Part shown: positions 45,839-51,889 of the stretch, one piece after another
How positions within the stretch are numbered: the stretch's first letter is position 1
Layout of the letters: each line of letters begins with the position of its first letter
Assembly: GCF_016921195.1 (NCBI RefSeq)
Contig: NZ_JAFGYF010000002.1
Location: 496,001 to 560,000 of the forward strand
Source: Cellulosimicrobium cellulans
GTDB taxonomy: Bacteria > Actinomycetota > Actinomycetes > Actinomycetales > Cellulomonadaceae
DNA: 64,000 bases
Direction of reading: 5' to 3'
Notes under the pieces: model-generated
The model's input: only the letters and a program-made list of their open reading frames with translations
Told to the model about the DNA's origin: nothing
Database searches by the model: none
Program-made: the position numbers and the translations under genes

Positions 45839-45909
45839 GGTGGAGTGGCCGAGAGGCGAGGCAGCGGCCTGCAAAGCCGTATACGTGGGTTCGAATCCCA
45901 TCTCCACCT
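45839..45909 (+). tRNA. tRNA-Cys (anticodon GCA), copy 1
   Basis: 71 bases; acceptor GGTGGAG/CTCCACC with discriminator T; anticodon loop CTGCAAA between GCGGC and GCCGT; T-loop TTCGAAT. CCA not encoded. Confidence 0.95.
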
Positions 45910-45929
45910 CGCAGACAGCACCACCCTGG

Positions 45930-46001
45930 GGGCGATTGGCGCAGCGGTAGCGCGCTTCCCTGACACGGAAGAGGTCACTGGTTCGATCCCAGTATCGCCC
46001 A
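45930..46001 (+). tRNA. tRNA-Val (anticodon GAC), copy 1
   Basis: 72 bases; acceptor GGGCGAT/ATCGCCC with discriminator A; anticodon stem CTTCC/GGAAG around CTGACAC; T-arm ACTGG-TTCGATC-CCAGT. Confidence 0.96.
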
Positions 46002-46010
46002 CGAGCACGA

Positions 46011-46052
46011 CGCGAGAGGCCGCCCGGGCACCGTCCGGAGCGGCCTCTCGCG
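46011..46052 (+). terminator. Terminator after first tRNA cluster
   Basis: CGCGAGAGGCCG pairs perfectly with CGGCCTCTCGCG (12 bp) around an 18-base loop, 9 bases after tRNA-Val. Confidence 0.75.
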
Positions 46053-46100
46053 TGCCGACCATCGCCCGGACCGGATGCACGATCCGGCCGGGAAGTCGGC

Positions 46101-46106
46101 TAGTAT
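46101..46106 (+). promoter_or_regulatory. Promoter of second tRNA cluster
   Basis: TAGTAT within GGCTAGTATGTGC, 52 bases before the second tRNA-Gly. No good -35 match; the bases around GCGCCGGA just downstream are shared with the first cluster's leader. Confidence 0.45.
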
Positions 46107-46157
46107 GTGCTTCGCGCCGGATCACGAAGGCTCTCAGGAGCCGGACGGACCGGCCGC

Positions 46158-46230
46158 GCGGATGTGGCTCAGTTGGTAGAGCATCACCTTGCCAAGGTGA
46201 GGGTCGCGGGTTCGAGTCCCGTCATCCGCT
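46158..46230 (+). tRNA. tRNA-Gly (anticodon GCC), copy 2
   Basis: Same 73-base sequence as the copy at 45718, including acceptor GCGGATG/CATCCGC and loop TTGCCAA. Confidence 0.97.
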
Positions 46231-46284
46231 CGGAGGCCCACTCTCTGGCCTGCTCTCTCGGGAGCGAGAGGGAGCACGTCTCAT

Positions 46285-46355
46285 GGTGGAGTGGCCGAGA
46301 GGCGAGGCAGCGGCCTGCAAAGCCGTATACGTGGGTTCGAATCCCATCTCCACCT
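46285..46355 (+). tRNA. tRNA-Cys (anticodon GCA), copy 2
   Basis: Same 71-base sequence as the copy at 45839, anticodon loop CTGCAAA. Confidence 0.95.
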
Positions 46356-46378
46356 CGCATGCAGTGCAGCAACACCCC

Positions 46379-46450
46379 GGGCGATTGGCGCAGCGGTAGC
46401 GCGCTTCCCTGACACGGAAGAGGTCACTGGTTCGATCCCAGTATCGCCCA
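46379..46450 (+). tRNA. tRNA-Val (anticodon GAC), copy 2
   Basis: Same 72-base sequence as the copy at 45930, anticodon loop CTGACAC. Confidence 0.96.
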
Positions 46451-46455
46451 CCAGC

Positions 46456-46490
46456 ACGAAGGCCGTCCCGGTTCCCGGGGCGGCCTTCGT
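46456..46490 (+). terminator. Terminator after second tRNA cluster
   Basis: ACGAAGGCCG pairs with CGGCCTTCGT (10 bp), with an inner CCCGG/CCGGG helix in the loop, 5 bases past tRNA-Val. Confidence 0.75.
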
Positions 46491-46497
46491 CGTCGAT

Positions 46498-46503
46498 TAC
46501 CCT
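46498..46503 (+). promoter_or_regulatory. -10 box (TACCCT) for the 46510 gene
   Basis: TACCCT then 6 bases then ATG; no ribosome site, so probably leaderless. Confidence 0.4.
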
Positions 46504-46509
46504 CGGCCC

Positions 46510-47388
46510 ATGCCCGACCTGCGCCCTGCCCACGACGTCCTTGCGCTCGGCGCCGCCCCGCGGCCCGCGTCCGCCCCCGACCTCGTCGCCCGTCTGCGCC
46601 CCGTCCTGCTCGACCTGCTCGGGCCGACCGTCCAGCACGCCGAGCGGGCCCGTATCGACGCCGGCCTCGACGGCGCCGACGTCGCGCGACTCGACGTGGA
46701 CCTGACCGGGGTGCACGTGCGCCTCGGCGGTACGACGTCGGGCGCCACCGCGTCCGGCCCGGCGACCTCGGACGTCGAGGACGTGCGCTCGCGCGAGGAC
46801 GCGGTCCTGCGCCGGCTGCGCGTCGACGCGCACCCGCTCGTGGTCGAGGACGTGCCGGTCGACGTCGTCGCCGAGGCCGAGGGCCTGCGGTTCCGCTGGG
46901 TCGAGGACGCCGGCGGCGCCCTCGGGGTCGAGGGCGTCGAGCCCGACGACGCCGCACCCCTGACCGGTCACGTCCGGGTCGCCGCGCCGCGCGACGCGAT
47001 CGTCGCGACCGCCCGGCGGCTCGTGGCCACGGAGCTCCAGAAACTCGGCCTCACGCTCGCGTCGCTCGACGTCGAGCTCGAGTCGGCGGGACCTCGCAGC
47101 GTCACGCTCCGCGCGTTCGCCCGGGTCCGCAAGGGCATCCTCTCCGCGAGCGTCCGCGCGACGGCGACCGCCGAGGTCGACGCGCGGATGGTGCTCGCCG
47201 TCCGGGACCTCGAGCTGTCGAGCCGCAACCCCGTGGTCGCGGCGCTGCTCGTCGCGGCACGCGGCGAGCTCGCGAAGGTCGAGGGTCGCCAGGTCGACCT
47301 CGTGTCCGACCTTCCCCCCGGCGTCCGCCTCGCGGAGGTCCGCGTCGACGTCGGTGAGACGCTCGCCGTCTCGGCACGCTTCGCCTGA
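46510..47388 (+). CDS. Hypothetical protein, possibly DUF2993/LmeA-like
   Basis: 292 residues, acidic, no signal peptide or membrane helix. Repeating beta-strand-like phrases (VARLDVDLTGVHVRLGG, VEDVPVDVVAEAEGLRFRWV, LTGHVRVAAPRDAIVATARR, VEGRQVDLVSDLPPGVRLAE) give the look of a lipid-binding beta-sandwich of the LmeA/DUF2993 type, but the match is weak and known members are secreted. Follows the second tRNA terminator closely. I would treat the function as unknown. Confidence 0.7.
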   Translation: MPDLRPAHDVLALGAAPRPASAPDLVARLRPVLLDLLGPTVQHAERARIDAGLDGADVARLDVDLTGVHVRLGGTTSGATASGPATSDVEDVRSREDAVLRRLRVDAHPLVVEDVPVDVVAEAEGLRFRWVEDAGGALGVEGVEPDDAAPLTGHVRVAAPRDAIVATARRLVATELQKLGLTLASLDVELESAGPRSVTLRAFARVRKGILSASVRATATAEVDARMVLAVRDLELSSRNPVVAALLVAARGELAKVEGRQVDLVSDLPPGVRLAEVRVDVGETLAVSARFA

Positions 47389-47426
47389 CCTGGCCGGCCA
47401 CCCTTGTCGTGCTCCTCCCTCGCACG

Positions 47427-47432
47427 TAGCGT
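47427..47432 (+). promoter_or_regulatory. -10 box (TAGCGT) for the DUF2277 gene
   Basis: TAGCGT then 7 bases to the ATG. The 7 bases contain GAGGG, so a short leader cannot be excluded. Confidence 0.45.
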
Positions 47433-47439
47433 CGAGGGC

Positions 47440-47763
47440 ATGTGCCGGAACATCACGACCCTGCGCGGCCTCGAGCCCCCCGCCACGGACGAGGAGATCG
47501 AGGCGGCCGCACGCCAGTTCGTCCGGAAGGTGACCGGGATCCAGCGCACGAGCGCCGCGACGCAGGAACCGTTCGAGCGGGCGGTCGACGAGGTCGCGGC
47601 GATCGTCGCGCGGCTGCTCGGCGAGCTGCCCGAGCGCCGCAACCCGCCGACGACCGTTCCCCCGCTCCGGCGCGAGGAGGTCCGGGCGCGCATCGCCGCG
47701 CGCGAGGCCGCCGAGCGCGAGCACGAGCGGACGCACGCCCTGGGGATCGCCCACTCCCACTGA
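47440..47763 (+). CDS. DUF2277 family protein
   Basis: 107 residues. MCRNITTLRGLEPPATDEEI, then AAARQFVRKVTGIQR and FERAVDEVAAIVARLLGELP match the conserved start and core of DUF2277, a short helical family with no known activity whose members begin with an invariant MCRNI. The C-terminal 35 residues are a charged helix rich in Glu and Arg. Confidence 0.9.
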   Translation: MCRNITTLRGLEPPATDEEIEAAARQFVRKVTGIQRTSAATQEPFERAVDEVAAIVARLLGELPERRNPPTTVPPLRREEVRARIAAREAAEREHERTHALGIAHSH

Positions 47764-47819
47764 CGCGCCCGAGGCGCCGAGACGTGACGCGGCGTGCGCG
47801 CCGCCGCGGCGACGGCGTC

Positions 47820-47825
47820 TAGGCT
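47820..47825 (+). promoter_or_regulatory. -10 box (TAGGCT) for the 47834 gene
   Basis: TAGGCT followed by 8 bases and a GTG start. Confidence 0.4.
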
Positions 47826-47833
47826 CGTGACCT

Positions 47834-48151
47834 GTGAGTGCCGCACCCGCCCCGACCCCGCCGCGGGAGAACCCGCGCCCCGAGCCCGTCAGCGCGAGCA
47901 TGCGCCGCGCGAAGGCGGACGCACGCTCCGCGCACGTGACGATCGGGCAGGTCCGCGAGGACACGGCGGGGCGGGTGACGATCGACTGCTCGTGCGGCAT
48001 GTCGCTGACGAACGGCCCGGACTGGACCGTCGACGAGCACATCCGCCTCCACCGCGCCGAGGCGCGCTACCTCGCGCTGAGCGCCGTCGCCCCCGCCGGG
48101 ATGCCGCGGCTCATCCCGGTCGACGCCCAACGGTTGCCCCGCATGGACTGA
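47834..48151 (+). CDS. Small hypothetical protein with Cys/His cluster
   Basis: 105 residues, family not recognised. The first 35 residues are Pro/Ala/Arg-rich. The core VTIDCSCGMSLTNGPDWTVD then EHIRLHRAEARYLAL holds two Cys (CXC) and two His (HX3H) spaced like a small zinc-binding site. The IS110 remnant begins at or immediately after this gene's stop codon, so the coding sequence seems undamaged. Confidence 0.65.
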   Translation: MSAAPAPTPPRENPRPEPVSASMRRAKADARSAHVTIGQVREDTAGRVTIDCSCGMSLTNGPDWTVDEHIRLHRAEARYLALSAVAPAGMPRLIPVDAQRLPRMD

Positions 48152-48156
48152 CAGCC

Positions 48157-49021
48157 CTATGTCAAGCGGCCTCCTTGGTGAGGTTGTTGAGGCGGCCGTA
48201 GGTCGGGATTGTAGGGCGTGTGGTCGTGCCGGCGGCGCCACAGGATTCTGGTCCAACCCTGCCTGGGCGTCGGGGAACCGTGCGCGGCAGTCGCCGATCT
48301 CGGCCAGGAGGGTGGCAGCGCGGACGGTGCCGGCGCGGGGTAGCGACCGGAAGATCGGCCCGTCGGGATGGGCCAGGAGCGCTTCCTTGATCCGGGCCTC
48401 GAGGTTGTCCTGCTGGGCGCGCAGCGTGGTGAGCAGGTCGACCAGGGCGGTGACGATCACCTCGCCGGCCTCGGCGGCGGGACCGTGCACATGTCCCATC
48501 ACGGCTTGGCGCAGGTGAGCGACGAGCTCGTCGGGAGTCTGCCGGCTGCAACAGCCGTTGGCCCGCAGCCAGTGCGCCATCCTGACCGGGGACAGCCAGG
48601 CGGCCTTCGCTTCGGAGGGGAACCTGCGCAGGAACGCCAGGCTGATCGAGATGTCGAGCTGGCTGATCGGGATGTCGAGCTGGCTGATCGGGATGTCGAG
48701 CTGGCTAAACAGCCCGTCGAACCGGTCGTCCTTGTTGCCCGCTGCCCCATAGCGGGCTCGCAGCGACCGGACCTGACGCGAGGAGATCACCACGACCTCG
48801 AACCCCGACCGGATCAGGTGCTCGACCACGGGACCATCCCCACGTTCGATCCCGACCCGGTCAACGCCGTGATCCCTGAGCACGGTGGCGACCTTGACCA
48901 ACCCGGCCTTCGGGTGCGTCACCGGGACTTCTTCGACGCGGTCACCTGCCCCGTTGACGATACAGACCCCATGGTGCTGCCAGGACCAGTCGATCCCGGC
49001 GAACGCGCGCGTCGCCTCCAT
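48157..49021 (-). pseudogene. IS110-family transposase, internally deleted and frameshifted
   Basis: The N-terminal RuvC-like DEDD domain is readable: FAGIDWSWQHHGVCIVNG (Asp), RVGIERGDGPVVEHL (Glu), GAAGNKDDRFD (Asp-Asp). It then jumps directly to GLFSQLDIPIS, where functional relatives have about 90 more residues, so an internal deletion is inferred. A 7-residue unit SQLDIPI is repeated three times. The second (serine-containing) domain begins SLPRAGTVRAATLLAEIGDC but breaks off at FPDAQA; the family C-terminus TRILWRRRHDHTPYNPDLRP follows in another frame to the stop at 48157. Not expected to be active. Confidence 0.85.
48641..48703 (-). repeat. Three tandem 21-bp repeats inside the IS110 transposase
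   Basis: Three adjacent copies of a 21-base unit (48641-48661, 48662-48682, 48683-48703) differing at one base, encoding the heptapeptide SQLDIPI/SQLDISI. In frame, so likely slippage expansion after the deletion. Confidence 0.9.
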
Positions 49022-49064
49022 GGAGTGTGCTCCTTCCGTCCAGCCCACGCAGAAGCACTCCGGC

Positions 49065-49139
49065 CCCGGGACGTCACGGCCGGTGGGTCACTGCGGCACT
49101 CGCGGCGCACAGCCCTATGCCCGGTCTGCACGTCCCGGG
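49065..49139 (-). ncRNA. Candidate bridge-RNA guide loop of the IS110 element
   Basis: CCCGGGACGT (49065-49074) and ACGTCCCGGG (49130-49139) form a perfect 10-bp stem enclosing 55 bases. An inner CCGG/CCGG helix (49080-49083 with 49121-49124) leaves a symmetric 5x5 internal loop. The large loop contains ACAGCCCTATG, identical to the element's end at 48151-48161. The arrangement, a stem-closed loop upstream of an IS110 recombinase with sequence matching the element junction, is what bridge RNAs show. Transcription is not shown. Confidence 0.4.
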
Positions 49140-49273
49140 CCACCGAGCCCTGCAACTGTCAGCCAGGTCCTCACCAAGGGCGGGACTCCCTCAGCCCGGC
49201 AGTGACCCGGCAGCACCGGGGTGCAGACAAGACGTTTCCACGCCTGTCTAGACCGACGGTCCACCAGTGACGC

Positions 49274-49489
49274 TCAGAGCTCGTCGGGGTCGTCCCAGGA
49301 CGTGCCCGACGACGCGCCGTCGATCGGTCGACGCTCGTTCTCCGACAGCGACTGCGGGGCCTTGGTCGCGTCCCCACCGGTCAGCACGTCACCGACGGCC
49401 TCCCCCTCCTCCTCGCGGCGCGGGGACAGTCGTGCGGAGGCGACGTCGGACTCGTTGAGGTCGTCGCGGTGGTCTGCGTGGGTGCTCAT
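49274..49489 (-). CDS. Small acidic hypothetical protein
   Basis: 71 residues starting MSTHADHRDDLNESDVASAR, Asp/Glu/Ser-rich throughout and ending WDDPDEL; predicted disordered. No family recognised. The start is the first ATG that excludes a low-quality Arg/Gly-rich extension. Divergent from glgX. Confidence 0.55.
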   Translation of the reverse strand: MSTHADHRDDLNESDVASARLSPRREEEGEAVGDVLTGGDATKAPQSLSENERRPIDGASSGTSWDDPDEL

Positions 49490-49696
49490 AGGCACGGGTC
49501 TACCAGGTCCGACGCCGCCGTGCACGACCGTCCGCGGCGTGCCGCGGTCAAGGCTCGACGTGGTGAGACGACCGCGTCGGACACCAGACGGACGACGTGC
49601 GCTTGGCACACTTTTTCTGCCGAGTGTCGGCTGTCACGCGGCGCCGGGTGCCTCCTGCGACGACAGCGACCCGGGGTGCGTGGAATCCTCGAGGGC

Positions 49697-51889
49697 ATGC
49701 AGACCTGGCCAGGCCATCCCTACCCCTTGGGCGCCACCTACGACGGGACGGGGACGAACTTCGCCCTGTTCTCCGAGGTGGCCGAGCGCGTCGAGCTCTG
49801 CCTCCTCGGCGACGACGGCACCGAGACCCGCGTCGACCTCGAGGAGGTGGACGCGCACGTCTGGCACGTCTACCTGCCCGGGAAGGGGCCCGGCACGCGC
49901 TACGGCTACCGCGTGCACGGCCCGTACGACCCGGCGAACGGCCACCGCTGCAACCCGGCGAAGCTGCTGCTGGACCCGTACGCGAAGGCGATCGAAGGGC
50001 AGGTCGACGGCGACGAGTCGCTGTTCTCCTACCGCTTCGCCGATGCGGACGACGCCGCGCGCGCCGACGATCCCGCCGAGAGCGGCCAGGGCGACCAGCC
50101 CCCGGCCGCTCCCCCGCTCAACGACGACGACTCGGCCGGGCACACGATGGTCTCGGTCGTCATCAACCCGTACTTCGACTGGGGCCACGACCGCCCGCCG
50201 AACCGGGACTACCACGACAGCGTCATCTACGAGGCGCACGTCAAGGGCATGACGATGCTCCACCCGGACGTGCCCGAGGAGCTGCGCGGCACCTACGCCG
50301 GCATGGCCCACCCTGCCGTGGTCGAGCACCTCGTGACGCTCGGCGTCACGGCGGTCGAGCTCATGCCCGTGCACCAGTTCGTCAACGACCCGACGCTCGT
50401 CGACAAGGGGCTGTCCAACTACTGGGGCTACAACACCATCGGGTTCTTCGCCCCCCACAACGGCTACGCGGCGTACGGGACGCGCGGGCAGCAGGTCATG
50501 GAGTTCAAGACCATGGTCAAGGCGCTGCACGAGGCCGGCATCGAGGTCATCCTCGACGTCGTCTACAACCACACCGCCGAGGGCAACCACCTCGGCCCGA
50601 CGCTGAGCTTCCGCGGCATCGACAACAAGGCGTACTACCGGTTGGTCGACGGCGACGAGGCGCACTACTTCGACACGACGGGCACGGGCAACTCGCTCCT
50701 CATGCGCTCGCCGCACGTGCTCCAGCTCATCATGGACTCGCTGCGGTACTGGGTGACCGAGATGCACGTCGACGGGTTCCGCTTCGACCTCGCGGCGACC
50801 CTGGCCCGGCAGTTCCACGAGGTCGACCGCCTCTCGGCGTTCTTCGACATCGTGCAGCAGGACCCGGTGATCTCCCAGGTCAAGCTCATCGCCGAGCCGT
50901 GGGACCTCGGCGACGGCGGCTACCAGGTCGGCGGCTTCCCGCCGCTGTGGACCGAGTGGAACGGGCAGTACCGGGACACCGTGCGCGACTTCTGGCGCGG
51001 CGAGCCCTCGACGCTGCCCGAGCTCGCGAGCCGGCTCACGGGCTCGTCCGACCTCTACGAGCACAGCGGTCGCAAGCCCATCGCGTCGATCAACTTCGTC
51101 ACGGCGCACGACGGCTTCACGCTGAACGACCTCGTCTCCTACGACGAGAAGCACAACGAGGCCAACGGCGAGGACAACAACGACGGCGAGAGCCACAACC
51201 GGTCGTGGAACTGCGGCGTCGAGGGGCCGACGGACGACCCCGAGGTCCGGGCGCTGCGCGCGCGCCAGCGCCGCAACTTCCTCGCCACGCTGCTCCTCTC
51301 CCAGGGCGTGCCCATGCTCGCGCACGGCGACGAGGTCGCGCGCACGCAGGGCGGCAACAACAACGGCTACTGCCAGGACAACGAGATCACGTGGATGGAC
51401 TGGGGCGGCGAGGAGGGCCTCGACGACGAGCGGGCCGCGCTGCTCGACTTCGCCCGCCGCGTCGTGTGGCTGCGCCGCGACCACCCCGTGCTGCACCGGC
51501 GGCGCTTCTTCGTGGGTCGCGACGGGTCCGGGACGGCCGACGACGAGCTGCCCGACATCGAGTGGCTCGACATCACCGGGTCGCGCATGGACCAGCAGGA
51601 CTGGGACCACGCGTACGCGCGCACCGTCATGGTGTTCCTCAACGGCGACGCGATCCCGGAGCACGACCGGCGCGGCGAGCCGATCGTCGACGACTCGTTC
51701 CTCCTGCTGCTCAACGCCCACTCGGACGCGCTCGAGTTCACGGTGCCGCCTGCGGCGTACGGGCAGGAGTGGGACGTCGTGCTCGACACGGACGGCACGG
51801 TGGACGTCGGCGACTCCCTGCACCCGGGCGACACGGTCTCCGTGACGGGCCGCAGCGTCATCGTCCTGACCCGCCCGCCGCTGCGATGA
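49697..51889 (+). CDS. glgX: Glycogen debranching enzyme GlgX
   Basis: Hydrolyses alpha-1,6 branches of glycogen limit dextrin to release linear maltooligosaccharides. 730 residues. N-terminal CBM48 (MQTWPGHPYPLGATYDGTGT), GH13 barrel with SVIYEAHVKGMTM, VILDVVYNHTAEGN, nucleophile Asp in HVDGFRFDLAATLA, acid Glu in LIAEPWDLGDGGYQVG, transition-state pair FVTAHDGFTLNDLVSY and HNEANGEDNNDGESHNRSWN. A linker of about 35 acidic residues near 120-150 is extra. Overlaps treY by ATGA. Confidence 0.95.
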   Translation: MQTWPGHPYPLGATYDGTGTNFALFSEVAERVELCLLGDDGTETRVDLEEVDAHVWHVYLPGKGPGTRYGYRVHGPYDPANGHRCNPAKLLLDPYAKAIEGQVDGDESLFSYRFADADDAARADDPAESGQGDQPPAAPPLNDDDSAGHTMVSVVINPYFDWGHDRPPNRDYHDSVIYEAHVKGMTMLHPDVPEELRGTYAGMAHPAVVEHLVTLGVTAVELMPVHQFVNDPTLVDKGLSNYWGYNTIGFFAPHNGYAAYGTRGQQVMEFKTMVKALHEAGIEVILDVVYNHTAEGNHLGPTLSFRGIDNKAYYRLVDGDEAHYFDTTGTGNSLLMRSPHVLQLIMDSLRYWVTEMHVDGFRFDLAATLARQFHEVDRLSAFFDIVQQDPVISQVKLIAEPWDLGDGGYQVGGFPPLWTEWNGQYRDTVRDFWRGEPSTLPELASRLTGSSDLYEHSGRKPIASINFVTAHDGFTLNDLVSYDEKHNEANGEDNNDGESHNRSWNCGVEGPTDDPEVRALRARQRRNFLATLLLSQGVPMLAHGDEVARTQGGNNNGYCQDNEITWMDWGGEEGLDDERAALLDFARRVVWLRRDHPVLHRRRFFVGRDGSGTADDELPDIEWLDITGSRMDQQDWDHAYARTVMVFLNGDAIPEHDRRGEPIVDDSFLLLLNAHSDALEFTVPPAAYGQEWDVVLDTDGTVDVGDSLHPGDTVSVTGRSVIVLTRPPLR

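Larger units (their letters stand above)
45711..46450 (+). repeat. Tandem duplication of a tRNA Gly-Cys-Val block
   Basis: Two blocks (45711-46001 and 46151-46450), each holding tRNA-Gly(GCC), tRNA-Cys(GCA) and tRNA-Val(GAC) in the same order. Paired genes are identical by eye and offset by 440, 446 and 449 bases; short flanks such as CGGCCGC before Gly and CGGAGGCCCACTCT after it are also kept, while spacers have diverged. Each block has its own promoter and terminator. Confidence 0.9.
48152..49230 (-). mobile_element. Decayed IS110-family insertion sequence
   Basis: Contains an IS110-type transposase pseudogene and about 200 bases of noncoding sequence on its 5' side. Ends are approximate: the right end is taken at the 47834 gene stop, where ACAGCCCTATG (48151-48161) also holds the transposase stop codon; the left end cannot be fixed because IS110 elements lack terminal inverted repeats. 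The same 11 bases recur inside the noncoding end at 49109-49119. Confidence 0.7.

Noticed and set aside
45806-45963. Open frames containing WPRGEAAACKAVYVGSNPIS-type peptides around the tRNA genes
   Set aside because: These peptides are translations of tRNA-Cys and tRNA-Val, a known annotation artefact.
46222-48042. Minus-strand open frame spanning tRNAs and three plus-strand genes
   Set aside because: Passes through structural tRNA genes and a terminator, so not a coding sequence.
48641-48703. Three direct repeats considered as a CRISPR array
   Set aside because: Units are adjacent with no spacers, lie in frame inside a transposase and encode a heptapeptide; no cas genes in the window.
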